Assembly: GCA_013397115.1 (NCBI GenBank) | Contig: VWZW01006867.1 | Location: 1,249,945 to 1,313,944, forward strand | From: Edolisoma coerulescens | Lineage: Eukaryota > Chordata > Aves > Passeriformes > Campephagidae | DNA: 64,000 bases | Direction of reading: 5' to 3' | Shown: positions 26,101 to 38,000 of the stretch, in pieces | How the letters are laid out: each line of letters opens with the position of its first letter | Numbering within the stretch: the first letter of the stretch is position 1 | Notes under the pieces: model-generated | What the model was told of the DNA's origin: nothing | Seen by the model: only the letters and a program-made list of their open reading frames with translations | Database searches by the model: none | Position numbers and translations under genes: made by a program

Positions 26101-28369
26101 ACATTGAAAGCAGGATATATCCAAAGTCAGTTCAACTGTGTTGGAATGGACAGCTATGATGAAAGAGATTTTTTTTTTTTTTTTTAAATGTTCTGATCTA
26201 GATCTCACTGGCCTATTTATTCCTACATTAGAGGGAGTTCAGGATCCGGCCCTACCTCTGTCTGAGTGTGTGAAAGTAGAAACCCACAATATGTAGATAT
26301 GGGAATTGAACTGTGATGACAGCTGACTGGAAAACAAAGCACTAGCCAGTATGGTTTAGCCCTTGTGGGCAGGTATCCTGCCTCCAGGGCAGGAACACCT
26401 TTGCTTGTAGTTGTTTGCACTGGGCTCACCTAAATTACTTGGTTTCTGAAGAGGACAAGGTGTGTGAGGGCCTTTTCACAAGACCCTGTTACTGCCAAAG
26501 TAGAATTGTTGGCTGTTTTCCTAGGAGGTTTTCCTGCCATTGTTGCCTTGGCCCTGGCCTATGGTGGGTGAGTTCTGAATGCTGGTGCTGCTCTTTCGGA
26601 ATACAGCCGCTTGCTTCATGCCTGAGCCTCTCCGGCATGCAGTAGCTTGATACTAAGTAGCTTGATACACCCTGTTCCATCAAATGTCAAAGTAATGATT
26701 AAAAGAGGACTTACCAACTTTTAACTCAGATTTTGTTGTTTCTCCTCCACCTGCTATATTTTAGCTGTGAATAGATACTTACATTCAAGAACTTTCTTTT
26801 TGTCATCCTTTCAGCTATTACAAGTTTATTTCTTTTTGGTCGTGCTAATCTTGCTCCACATGCACTATTCTTGTCATAAACAACCAGAAGTTTTATGCAG
26901 ACAGCACTCTTATTTCCCAGCAGTTATATCCTGTGGTGGTGCCCTCTTGTCTGCTTTCACACTTCCCTGTGCATGGAAGTGGTTTTGTAAACTTGCATAT
27001 AGAACAGGAGCTGTAATGATAAAGGGCACTGTCAGCAGTTGTGTGCCCTATCTGCTCAGATATCTGTGAGTGTCTTACAGATACGGAGTTTGAAGGTGTT
27101 ACCTCTGTTCTGTGCTGCACTCTATCCCCCTTTTCAGCAAGACACATTAGCAGGCTGGGAGTCTCGTGCTGCTCCAGCAGTGATGGTGCCCCCCTGCTCT
27201 GCAGCTGTGTGCTTTGCAGGCATTCAGTAGTGCTTTGACATAAGGACATGCTTCTTACAGTTAACCATTTCAGTAAAAAATTATTGAAGAAAACCAAAGA
27301 GCTGCAGTGACCTACAGGAGAGTACTGCTGTGTGTAATAGTTTTCTTGTTTTCTCTTCAAGGATGGGGGAGAGCAGCAGCTGCCACATACCTCGTTGGCT
27401 TTGTGATCCTGGTCATCTGTTTTGCCCTCGCAGTCATCGCGTTCTCAATCGAGATTCTCCGCTTCAACTTTGTGCGAGGAATTGGAGGCCTGCTCTTTGT
27501 TGTTGGTAAGGCTGGGCACAAAGACAAGGTTAATTTAGATGTGAAACTGGCATCAGAAGAAAAACATGCTAGATGGGGCCTCCCTTACGAAATTAGCTGT
27601 CTGTGTCTGGTTTATGACTCATTTTCATGGGGAAAAAGAGAAGGTTGATTTTCCCTCTGAGAGCATAATGGTTAGGGAAACTCCAGTGGCCTTTGTCAGT
27701 TCTCACTTCCCCAAAAGCACTCTGTGGGGACACCCAACACCTTTGACCCTTCATTTCACATGCTAAGACTTAAGAGCTGAGAGCCCCGGGTGCTTCCCAC
27801 CTTTCTGATGGGAGGAGGAGGAATGGGGCTCTGGGAGGTAACTGGCTCGGCAGGGTTCCCGGTGCTGGCTGTGGGACAGGGCTGGTCATGGCTTGCAGGT
27901 ATGTGCCTTAGCAACCTGGCAATGGCAGCTGCAGCTGCCGCAGCCGCACAGGCATGGGGATCTGCCTGGGACAGAAGTCACATACCTCTGTAACAATGCA
28001 GATTTGATTGTAGGACTGAAGCTAATCCTTACATATCTTAAGTATGCACTTACCTCCACGTACCTTTTTTTAGTGGGAAATGTAATATGTTCACTGTAAC
28101 TTACTCCTGGTTTTCTTTCTTTTCTCACTCTAGCTGCATTCCAGATCATTGGCTTGGTCATTTACCCCGTGAAATTCACAGAAGAAATTCCACTGACAGG
28201 AGATAACATGTTCAGCTGGGCCTATGGCTTTGGTTGGGCCAGCACTGTTGTTGTAATAGGTTGTGCTTTCTTCTTCTGCTGCCTCCCCAACTGGGAAGAT
28301 GAAGTCCTGGGAAACATCAAGCCTACCTATTACTACTCCTCCCCAGAGAGAGCACCATACTTAAATTGA
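19906..28369 (+). CDS. PERP: PERP-like tetraspan membrane protein, copy 1 (three coding exons)
   Basis: The spliced CDS (19906-20116, 27362-27505, 28134-28369; 591 nt) encodes 196 residues against 193 in human PERP. PERP proteins belong to the PMP22/EMP/claudin superfamily and act in the plasma membrane at desmosomes and other epithelial junctions; in mammals they are p53/p63 targets. Visible features are an N-terminal cysteine pattern (C4, C8, C11), TM1 about 13-32 with LAGRGWL, the first extracellular loop signature W35, SLW50, C53 and C64, TM2 about 76-98 (WGRAAAA at 72-78), TM3 about 111-131 ending in YPVKF, SWAYGFGW at 146-153, TM4 about 151-170 with FFFCCLPN, and a cytosolic tail with YYYSSP. 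Both introns are phase 1. Copy 2 lies 10.2 kb downstream on the same strand. Unusual: seven extra residues after SSP. Family assignment is firm; which copy is orthologous to mammalian PERP is not settled. Confidence 0.93.
20117..27361 (+). other. Intron 1 of PERP-like copy 1
   Basis: A 7,245-bp phase-1 intron with GTGAGT donor and TTTCTCTTCAAG acceptor. It contains a poly(A) run at 22577-22590 and a poly(T) run at 26169-26185. No nested gene is recognised. A 155-codon minus-strand ORF (26893-27360) abuts the acceptor but has no family resemblance. Confidence 0.85.
27362..27505 (+). CDS. PERP: PERP-like copy 1, coding exon 2
   Basis: 144 nt, phase 1 on both sides. Encodes the end of codon 71 (G), residues 72-118 (WGRAAAATYLVGF through GGLLFVV) and the first base of codon 119. 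Covers TM2, the short basic intracellular loop (RFNFVRG) and the start of TM3. Codon 71 joins as GGA (Gly), where copy 2 and human PERP have Ala. The donor is TTG|GTAAGG. Confidence 0.93.
27506..28133 (+). other. Intron 2 of PERP-like copy 1
   Basis: 628-bp phase-1 intron, GTAAGG donor and TCTCACTCTAG acceptor. No repeats of note. Confidence 0.9.
28134..28369 (+). CDS. PERP: PERP-like copy 1, coding exon 3 with stop
   Basis: Encodes residues 119-196 and a TGA stop at 28367-28369. Covers the rest of TM3 (AFQIIGLVIYPVKF), the second extracellular loop (TEEIPLTGDNMF), TM4 and the tail. After YYYSSP the frame continues with ERAPYLN, where copy 2 stops. The DNA after the shared CCA codon reads GAGAGAGCACCA in place of TAAGCACCA, so the extension looks like loss of an ancestral stop. 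Confidence 0.93.
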
Positions 28370-28660
28370 AAGATTAAGTCCAAGTACAGTCAACTGTCAA
28401 AACAGAGGAGCACCTCTGATGTATGTGTGGTGTGATTGGAAGAGACTGAAAAAACTCACCTTATTTTGCCAGAGTATTTCTTACAATATCTGGCAATAAA
28501 TTAGGAAAAAACATTGGCATCTTAAACCAAATAGCTTTTACCTACAGTACTATTTACATATTCTCACGTTAATTCAGTTTGGGTGGTTTACTTGCTCCTT
28601 CATCTCCCAATTAATTGAGTCATCCTTATTTTTTTCAAACATTTGCTTATGAATAAAGAT
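28370..28660 (+). terminator. 3' UTR and candidate poly(A) signals of copy 1
   Basis: AATAAA hexamers occur at 28495-28500 and 28652-28657, with another at 28932-28937. The mammalian PERP 3' UTR is longer than 1 kb, so later signals (for example near 30421 and 30708) could also be used. Sequence alone does not show which is functional. Confidence 0.45.
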
Positions 28661-30150
28661 GGTAGAGTTTCAAGTGTAGAAAGGAAAAGGATACATTTTA
28701 AACAACCCATTAGTGGGTCCTGCAAGATAGGTTGTTTTTTTTACCTCTGACAAAATTCCTTAAACAGAGCTAGGAAAAAACACAGCCTTTCAAAGAATGC
28801 TTTTTCTTCTGTCAGTTAGTCCCAAGGAGGAAACTTCCGTGATACTATCACAGTCATCTGCTGCCTAAAAATATCTTCTCATTCCTGTTACTGGATTGTT
28901 GTTGACTATTAGCTATTTGAATTAAGGGGAAAATAAAATTAAAATTTATCTTCTGCCAATTGGTGCTGTTGGACAAGGTCTCCTAAAGCATGGAGCTGGT
29001 GTGTATAACGTAACAGTGGCTAATGTAACATTGGTGGGTTTGTGGCCACAGCAGGACTTGTGATGGAATCGCATATATATGTTGTCATAGATTCACATGT
29101 TGAACTACGTACATTTTTACATGGTATTTCAGGCATGCTGATTTAGAAAGTATCTTTGAGCACAAACATAAACTATTCTATTTGTCTACCTTTGTGAAGC
29201 TGCAGTGTTTTAATTATCAGTGTGCTTTGGAGGGAAATCTTAGCATAAGGTGTTTAAAAACCTCCAAAAGTTTCTAACACTGTGGTAACCTCAGAGTTTA
29301 GTAAACTTGGGTCTGCTTTGTGAGTGAGTAGGAGTAACAGGTAGAAATAGAAAGGCAGTTCTGTGAGCAATTTACATACGCAAACTTCATACAGACATCT
29401 GTGCCGGGGTAATCTGGCTGGCTCCTCATTTGTGTTCCTGTACCAGCAATTCCAAATGAGTATTCCAGTGAGGCGTAGTCGTGTCTGTGTTGGTCATGGA
29501 TCTGCAGCATCTTAGAGCAGATTTAATTATTATAATCTTTGTCAGCGCTTTGTTCAGCTGGAGAAGAAGGAAGAAGTTCATTTTTTGAACTCCTCTTCCA
29601 GCTATGGGAGAAGTAGCTTTAGCAAAAACAGCCTGAGGAGGGTACAGGTGGGGTGGAAAGCAAATGCTTCATGTTACTCTGTTATTTCTTACTCTCATGG
29701 AGCTGGTACTTAGGAGAGGGTAAGTATGTGGGTATGTGTATTCATGCACATGTACAAAATAGAACTTAAAAAGCATTGACCAACAGACTGTAAAGCTAAG
29801 GTAATTTACAGCTAATCTTTTGCAGTGCCCTGTATTTCTTGTATTATATACTGTATAGCTTTCCATTTTGTAACAGCTTTTTCAATTTGAAAATGCTATA
29901 AATTGCATGTGATCCTGTTTTAGAGAGGCCAGGTGATTCCTGAAGGTCCTTTTTAGGCCTGTATTTTATAACTTTACAGAGCACAAATGTCTGCAGACTT
30001 CAGAATTATGTTACGAGCTCAGTTGTGGCATATACAATCAAGTGTATTTATGATTTTTGCTGAATAAGAGAGTTCTGTGACAAATGTGTCCTTTTTAAAT
30101 TTTTTTTCCCTTTTCTGTACAGTACTGGCTGGTGGGGAATAATGTGTAGA

Positions 30151-30215
30151 TTCACTGGAAGTAGATACTACCATTACTTGTATCATAAGTAATGATAGTA
30201 CCTACTTCTAGTGAA
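30151..30215. repeat. Near-perfect 29-bp inverted repeat (hairpin) with 7-nt loop
   Basis: The left arm 30151-30179 (begins TTCACTGGAAGTAG, ends CATTACTT) is the reverse complement of the right arm 30187-30215 apart from three transition differences. The loop is 30180-30186 (GTATCAT). As + strand RNA it would form 26 canonical pairs and one G-U wobble; as minus-strand RNA two of the differences become wobbles. It lies 1.8 kb downstream of the copy 1 stop, so it may be in a long 3' UTR. It could be a foldback element, a small-RNA precursor or an ADAR substrate; no family is recognised. Confidence 0.85.
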
Positions 30216-32391
30216 TTCAAAAAACAGAAGAGAATCTCAAGTCAGGAAAATCCTTGCACAACTAAAGCTGAAAAGGAGAAAAAAATGTGAGAAAATGGAC
30301 ACCTTTCCTAATGACAGGGAGGATGGTATGGTAATATGGTAAGCGGGTTTAGCATAATTTAAGTCTTTTGTATGCTTTTTTATAAGCATTGGCATAACTT
30401 GTCAAAAAAGCCCAAATGTAAAATAAACTTGGCTCTGAATATACTGGGAGGGGTAGAAGCATAACCAGCATGTTACACAACTAAGATGTTCCCAAGAAAG
30501 CTATTGCAAATAGTCATTAATTGCTTTCAAGTGATATTAATGTATGTGACACTCCTTTCAAATGTGGTGGCTTAATTAAAAATGTTTTAACTGACGGTTG
30601 TAGAAACTTGGTGGTGTTTGTGGTTCATGGATTAATTTCATAAAATCAAACAAATAAGCAATTCTTTTCTAAACGTGAATATCAGTATCCATAAAGTGTC
30701 AGGTCAATAAAACGAAGTTAAAGACCTCATATCCAGGGGGCAGCAACTTCATTTTCCAGTCAAATAAGCTTCAGTATACACTGCAAAACATGTCTGTGCA
30801 CTTTCATTGAAGTGCCAGGCATAGAATGTTCTTTGCCAAGCCGAAACCTCTGAAGTGCATCACAGCTTAAGGGGCAACTCTCAACGTTTTAAATACACAA
30901 CTGTCTGCAGGAGGTCTCGGGTGTGGGAAGTCTGTTTTTTATCAAAACTGTTCCAAGTGCCTTTCCTACACTGATAAAGAAATTTAGATAGTGAAAAAAA
31001 GATGGTGTACTCGCCTGCTATTTTCAGTGGAAGGCTGCACTTTTCCCATGATTAGAAACCTTCCCACTTCTAACCTCAGGTTATGCATGGCCCATATTAT
31101 AGCCCTGTCCTAGTGGCGTTTTTAAAGAAAGCAAATCAGTCAGTCACTGCTGTCTTACACCAGCCTGTGGCTTCTGATTTCTGGAAAGACAGGTTTATCA
31201 TTCTCCTGTTCGGTTTTTTTATCTGTCCGCTTCCTTAAATGTCTTATTTTTAAAATTCATTTTCTATCCTGGATTCTGGTGCCTTGCATGTGTTTCTTTT
31301 TGGGTTTTGGTTCCATGTCTCCCCCTTTTTAATTACTTTTAATTTAAAATAAACAAACAGGAAAAATATTTTGGTTCCTTTTAGATTTTCCTAAATGCTC
31401 TGAAGATAATTGCAGGGTTTCTGTAATGCCCTTCTTTTGACAAGAAGAAAATTCGTACTCCTGTTTGCCTACCAGTCTGTATTAAGCTGCAGCCTAAATC
31501 TGTGCTCACTAAAATCACCTGAACATCTCCAGTGAGCTTCAGGCTGCAGGGTTGCTCCTTCATATCCAAACTGGGAGAACAGGGAGAAGTTCAGGAGAAT
31601 CTGAGCACACTTGGCCCTTGTCTCAGGGGGAGTTATGAGCAATCAAAAATGTGCATGACTGAGTACTAGGGAAGACTAATTGACCTGAATGGGATGATTA
31701 ATGCTTAGATCTCATGGATATGGGAAACAGCTGCCACACCCCACTGGGATTTTGTATTTTTAGTTGACGTAACAAGTGACTAATTTTTTAGACAATTCAT
31801 TGACAAGATAGAATTCTGAAAGATTATTCACCTGACCTTTACATCCTGCAAACAAGGGCTTTTGGACATAGAATACATACATAAATCAAGGGAGTGTAGT
31901 AACAGATCATTCGGGAGGGGGGAGGGTTGTTATGGTGATAAGCACTGCAGAAACAAAAACAACCGCATGCTAAAAGAAAATGTTGCACACACATGCACAC
32001 AAAGAGAGTTGCTGAGATCATTGAGCATTTGCAAACTAATGAACCAAGCACATATATCTATGGAAACCAAAACGCTTTAGGAGATGCACGACATTTGAGA
32101 GAGCAGAGGTACTGGTCCCACAACTCAGAGCAGTGGGGGCTGCTGGCAGTATGGAAAAGCACCCTGAAAAAACAGGTTAATCTGTGCCAGTAGGTGAAGT
32201 TGCACAGATTTTTAAATAAACTTGGGAGATGATACTCACAACCAGAATAAAGTTTAATCAAATCTGGAGGATGCATTTGTCAAAAATAAGGATGCTGAGT
32301 TTCTGAATTTGATTCCTGTAACAAGAGTTGGTACAGGAGTAGCAAAATCCGTGTGCAGTGGGTTCACAGAAGCTGGTAAATGCCAGTGTTA

Positions 32392-32445
32392 CTGCACAGG
32401 TGCAGCAGTTTACATGTGTAGATCCCATTTGCTGCACATGTGCAG
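32392..32445. promoter_or_regulatory. Paired E-box palindromes, 40 bp apart
   Basis: CTGCACAGGTGCAG (32392-32405, one centre mismatch) and CTGCACATGTGCAG (32432-32445, a perfect 14-bp palindrome) are two versions of the same palindrome with starts exactly 40 bp apart. Each centres on an E-box (CAGGTG and CATGTG). This arrangement could bind bHLH or ZEB/Snail factors. Function is inferred only. Confidence 0.3.
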
Positions 32446-34010
32446 TGTGTTTATGAGGTAGTTCCAATGACTCCGTGGTGCAGGTCTGCACTGGTACAGT
32501 AGGCAGCCTTTTGTCTGGGATTTCCTGGTGTCCTAAGGTGTGGGCAAAGCTGCACCAGCTATGAAGCTTGACATCTAGAAATTCCAGGCAAAAATCCAAT
32601 GCCCTCAAATTTTGCCTATGTAAAATTGTATTTCAATTACTTGAGAATTGTTAGAATAATCCAAAGGGTTTTTTCATTAGGATTTTTGAATGTATAAATT
32701 TGATAAAGCTGTATTTATAATAAAGACTGTAGAAGAAAACGTACAGACATGCCTGGAGCTTTATAATATAAGCATTACAGCTATAAACAAGATAAATAAT
32801 AATCTGTAATAAGAACTATGCATTATATAATAGAATTAATACATAGAAATGAATTATATTCCTCATGGCTTCATCTTTGTAGGATTGGATAACACTAGAA
32901 GAGTTGGTGTGGCTGCTTCTTTTTATTTATCTCTGGGAATGGGGACAAAACACTATTTTTCACAGAGATCTTTGTGAATACAGAATATTTTATAAGCATC
33001 AAAGCTTGCTAAGACTCAAGGTGATACATTGAAAATCAATGTTCACTGAGTTTGAGAGGGCCCAGAAAGGTTTGGAGTGAGCACTCAGATTAAACTGTGA
33101 ACATAAAAGCCAGGTAAGTCCTATCCTACAGTGTGCTGCCCTGGGAAATGATCATGGATTGCAGTAGCCTAGTTTGATGGTCACAATCCTGAATACACGT
33201 GGAAGCATATGACTGGGGCAGGAGCTGACCTGTGGCCATTACACTCCCTTTTCAGGAAACAGCCTATTTTTAAGCTCTCTTTGTGTTAGCAATCCCTTAC
33301 TATGGGAAATAAGCAGAACTTACAATGAAAAAAATAGTTTAGGTGAATTGTTATACCTGAAAATTAACTTCTGACTTGAAATAGAAAGACAAAACAACTT
33401 GAAAAACAAAACTTGGGAAAGTCATAATTGGCATTTAGTATCAAGACAATAAGTTGAAAATGTTGCTAGGAGATTTCCATTTTAATTTCAGCCCTCTTGT
33501 CAAATCAATTTCACATCAAACTTTTAAAACTGAAGAGGTAATTTCCATGTAACTTGTTAGTGTCAGCAAAATCCTTCTTTTGGCTGGAGAATCTACAAGT
33601 GAAAATTCCTGGCTGAAACCCTTTGAGATATGCTTGTTGTGCATGTCTTATCTGTAAATCTCAGTGTTTAAACAAGTAGCTATTCCCAACTGACCCATAA
33701 GGCAGAGCAGATAAAAGCCATTTCTTTGACAGAGAACTGTAAGTAGCAAGGCTGTGGCACCTGGGAATTACCTAAGTGAAGCTGATTTTATTCCTCTCCT
33801 AAGGCAACTGAGCTTTATGCTTTACAAGGAGTTACTGTTATGATCCACTACAACAGGACAAGTATTCAGTTAGCTTACCTATGCCACAGAGAAGTTGTGG
33901 AGCCCAAAGCAAGTAGCTTAAGTAAAATTATCCCGTATGTAGAACAGAGCTGTGCTGTACCACTCTAACTGCTTACCCACTGGTTCATAAAATCCCTGTA
34001 TGCAACATGC

Positions 34011-34036
34011 TATGATTCTTTCATTCTATGATTCTG
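34011..34036 (+). mobile_element. Possible CR1 terminal-octamer remnant
   Basis: Contains CTATGATTCT, then TTCATTCTATGATTCTG, resembling the ATTCTATG repeats that end avian CR1 elements on the sense strand. No CR1 body is visible upstream, so this may be chance or the last trace of an old copy. Confidence 0.3.
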
Positions 34037-37000
34037 TGTGCTCACCAGAGAGCTTGTGCTCCCGACAGCCACTCAAGGAAGATACAGACACTCACAATGG
34101 TTTCAAGTGTCCAGAGGCCATCTCAGCTCCTAACTGAGTAGCTGATTTACAGGACACCCTTGATTTCAGCCTTTTGCCTGGAGAAGGGGGAGTTGACTGA
34201 ACTGGTTAAACTTCTACAGAGCATCTGTAGGAAATGCCTGGAGATTAAGCCTTGTTCCAATATACATCTTATCATGTCCTTTGGCAAAAACTAGCTGACA
34301 ATTAAATCCGTGCTCAGGCACACAGAGTCTTTGTACTTTCCCAATCTTGTGTTTTCGTTATTCGCATTTTCCTGACACAGTCTTGAATTGCTCACATAAA
34401 TGACAGTCCTGGATGCCGCCCCATGCTTGCATCTTGGGTGTTAAAACTTACTGGTTTGCACATGTATTCTTGCTAAGGAGAGGAAGAAAGCCCTTTTAGG
34501 CCTAAGCCTTTTTCCTGTCAAGGCAAGCCTGCTTTACTGACAAGATCCAGCCAGCGCTGCATGTGGGGCAGGCTTTGGAGGTCCTGCAGCAAGCTGGTCC
34601 TGGATGACTCTTGCTAAAAATCTTAAAAAAACCCAGTGGGAATTTTCCTCTGAGCTCAGTAGTCAGTGAACAGAGGAAGTATCCAACATCTGCAGAGCTT
34701 TCCTGTGCTGTGTGGGACATAGAGGAAAGCTTTCCCAAAGGCACAGCAGCAGGACTGAGCACCCGCTATTCCCCAGGTCATCATAAGCATCATGGAGAAG
34801 CATCATAGTGCCTGGAGAGTTCCTCAAAAAGGGTTGGTGTGGGCAAAACTACAGGATCTCAACTGTGTGCATTTTTGTAGGAGGGTGGGGTTTTTTTTGA
34901 AAAGAAGTAAAGTCATGTCCTGTTCAGAATGTATTTCATGTGTCCTTCTAATTAACATAAAGGAATTGCAGCTTGGATTACCCAAGTGAACACTTCTGAT
35001 GTCTAAAGGTCTTTTTCTACATGTGCCTGCTATGGATGAAATAATAATCACGTGGAGAACAGTACTGCCTCGCTGCCCAGGGGATGCAGGGAGTGACCAC
35101 AAGGTACAATTTGGCTGACTGAGTTGCTTCACTTTTGGGCTGTGGTTGTAACAATAACTGCAGTGCAGCCCTCTCCAAAGGGAAACAGTAGATTGGCATT
35201 AGCAGAAAAAGAAAAAGACCTATGGTTGTAAATAGATTAATAAATACAGTAGTAATAGCTACCAGATTTATGCTCAGAGTGACTTTTTAGATGTAAGGTA
35301 GCACACAAGAGAACAGATCATAAAATAATCTTAGCAAAACTTTTTAAATCCACATTCTGGGGACTTCTTGTTTATAAGCAGTGTGAATATCAGAGAATGA
35401 AAATGTGCTTGCTGCAAAAGTCATGAACATGCACCACAGCTGGTCATCTTATGCCAGTCCAGTAATTTATATAGCTTAGCTGACCAGGTCAGAGAATAAA
35501 GGTGAATGAAAATATGCTGCCAGTGATTTGTTGGCTTCTTCTTTCGCTAAGAAAAGCATTTGTGTCTTGGCTAGAAAGGGCATATTTTTATTTCTAACTC
35601 TAATGCTGTAGAATTGTTTGTTTTATCAATATCCTCCTGCTTACTTGGTTACCTCAAGTAATAATGAAGATTCATTAACAGTATTTTTAAGTGCAGAAAG
35701 TGCACTACAATCTAACAGTTTTAGCATTGATAATATATCTTCGTTTTTGACAGATGATGCAGGTGTTAGCCAGGAGGGACTATCCACAGATACTGGAGAA
35801 GGAGAACAAGCATTTGCTTTCATGTAAACACTCAGCTTGTACATTGTAAAAGATGAAGCATGGTGAAGGTAAGTCATCAGTTCACTCAAAGTTTCCAATC
35901 ATTTTTCCCTGTTTGCCATAGGAGTATCAGAATTACACAAGATAGATACATCATTTTGTCACCTTTGGATGTATCTCCCTCTCTACTGTTCAAGGTATCA
36001 CAAATTACCCTTTTACTGAATGTGAAGATTGCTTGTAATTCTAAGTTACTTAAGGATGACAAAGGTGGCGAGACAGAAACATTCGTGGTGACTGAACACT
36101 ACTCACCTTTCTGTCACAATGTGATGTTCTCTGTGGTATCACATTGCAAGCGCTAACATTTGTGACAGTTTGCATTCATCCACAGGTGAGCTGTAATAGA
36201 AACTGATGACAAATCCTTCATTAAGTGCCTATCTGAAACATGGCTGAGCATTCTAAATTCAAGGAGGATCATTTCACTCCTCAACAGACATTGGTTCTCA
36301 AATGCGTGACAGTACCTGACTTCATACTAGATTTCAGGGACAAAGTTGCTTTTATTTGATTTGCCTATTTCCTTATAAAGCTGTAATTTTGTGAAAGGTT
36401 GAAACTTGGCAAGAGGCTAGATAGAGGCAGCTGAGTGAAGGCTTGTCTATACTCTACTGCCACATTCATGAGTATTTCTGAAGCCGTCTTTTAAAAAACA
36501 TTTAATATCCAAACCTGTGTTCTCTCAAACTTTCAGATTCTATTGTGCCCACTTCTGCCTCAGCTGTGGCAAGAGAAAGAACATGTGTATACAGACTTGG
36601 ACAGCTTGCAGGTACCAGCATAGTGTACTAAGGTTGAGCTTCAAATGATATTGGCTTTATGTAAATTTTTCTTTTAATCATGCATAAAAAGTCATATATT
36701 GCAGTGTTACTGAACAGGTAAATGATATTTTAAACAGTAGGTTAATGATAACTGAATTTGTGGATAGCACAAATGTGGACTACAATGGAAGATACATTCT
36801 ATTCTAAGGAAATGGTTGTTCCCTGAAGTTTACTTCACACAAAAAAAAAAGTGAGATTGTCCCTTATTTCCAGCTCAAAACAGCAGCTGAGGTGTCTTCA
36901 TAGTTGGCTGTAGCTTTCAGGAGCATTCAAACTCAATGGCCAAAACAGTAAAAACTGCTCTCACAGAGGCCTGTTGGATACCCCTGATGGACCTCGCACA

Positions 37001-38000
37001 GCCACAGGGATATTGGACTGTCTGTGCCACAGGGCGGCTGCTGGCAGGATGCTTCAGCTGGCCAGAAGGAGAGATAACACAGCCACACCACTGCTAATCT
37101 ACCAGCAGGCTGATGAGGTATCTGATGAGAGATAAGACATGGTGTCATATTAACTTCTTCCAATCAAATTCTTCATGGAATTACTACTTCTTTGCTGTGC
37201 TGCAGCTCATTGCTGTGGATGTTCCAGTTTAGTTCTCTGCGAGATCAGTGCCTCTTCAGGTACAGAGTATCAGTGCAATGTAAATTATTAATTTATTTTA
37301 TTTAGGCCATTATTGATTCATGAATATTAATTCAGAAAAATGCTGTGGAGTTTGCAGTTCACAAGCAGTTCATGGCTGTCACATTGCACCATGAGAGCTG
37401 CAATACAATAGCAAATTTCTTCAAGTAAATGAGGTCACTACTTGGATGCAGCCCCACCTGACAAAATCCACCATGGGAGCAAAGGATACTTTGCATCCTC
37501 TGGGCTTAACTGTGTTTCACACAAACCAGCTTTGATCAAGGGCTGCAGCTGCTTCCAGATGTAAGTGCAATTGGGCCCTACCAAAATACTAGGTTGTAGC
37601 ACATGTTAGTTCAAAGGAAGAGTGCAGGGAACACAGCAATATCGCTTCTGAGCCGACAGACAGAAAACTCTGCCTTGCACTCGGCTGGGTGTCCTCCCAG
37701 GGCATAGAGAGGTGATGGCTCATCCCTGCATTGCTCTCTTAGCAGCCGCAGACAGGCTCTGACAGGCCTCAGGCAGTGTGTGTGCAGCCAGATCCACACA
37801 CAGGGAGTGTTTGTGAGGCTCAGCCAAATCAAAACTTGGGTTTTGTTCTCCCATTACATCCAGATCATACTGTATTTTTAACAATAAACCTCGGTTTTGT
37901 TTTCCTCTGTACCTATGCTCCAGAAGGGCAAGAGAGAACAGTCACATTCTTTACTGTCTTAGCTTTATAGCAGCTAGGGGAATTTCTTTAATCGTAGAAA

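Larger units (their letters stand above)
28661..38000. other. Distal 3' UTR or intergenic DNA between the two PERP copies
   Basis: AT-rich sequence without a recognised gene. It holds the hairpin at 30151-30215, the paired E-box palindromes at 32392-32445, a CR1-tail-like octamer pair near 34011, and a 69-codon ORF at 35618-35827 that I do not recognise. Confidence 0.6.

Noticed and set aside
27244..27253. p53/p63 half-site GGACATGCTT about 110 bp upstream of exon 2 of copy 1
   Set aside because: Perfect match to one half-site, but no adjacent second half-site. Single half-sites occur often by chance.
26893..27360. 155-codon minus ORF abutting exon 2 of copy 1
   Set aside because: It has no family resemblance, no splice or promoter context, and its end falls exactly at the acceptor region. 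Probably chance.
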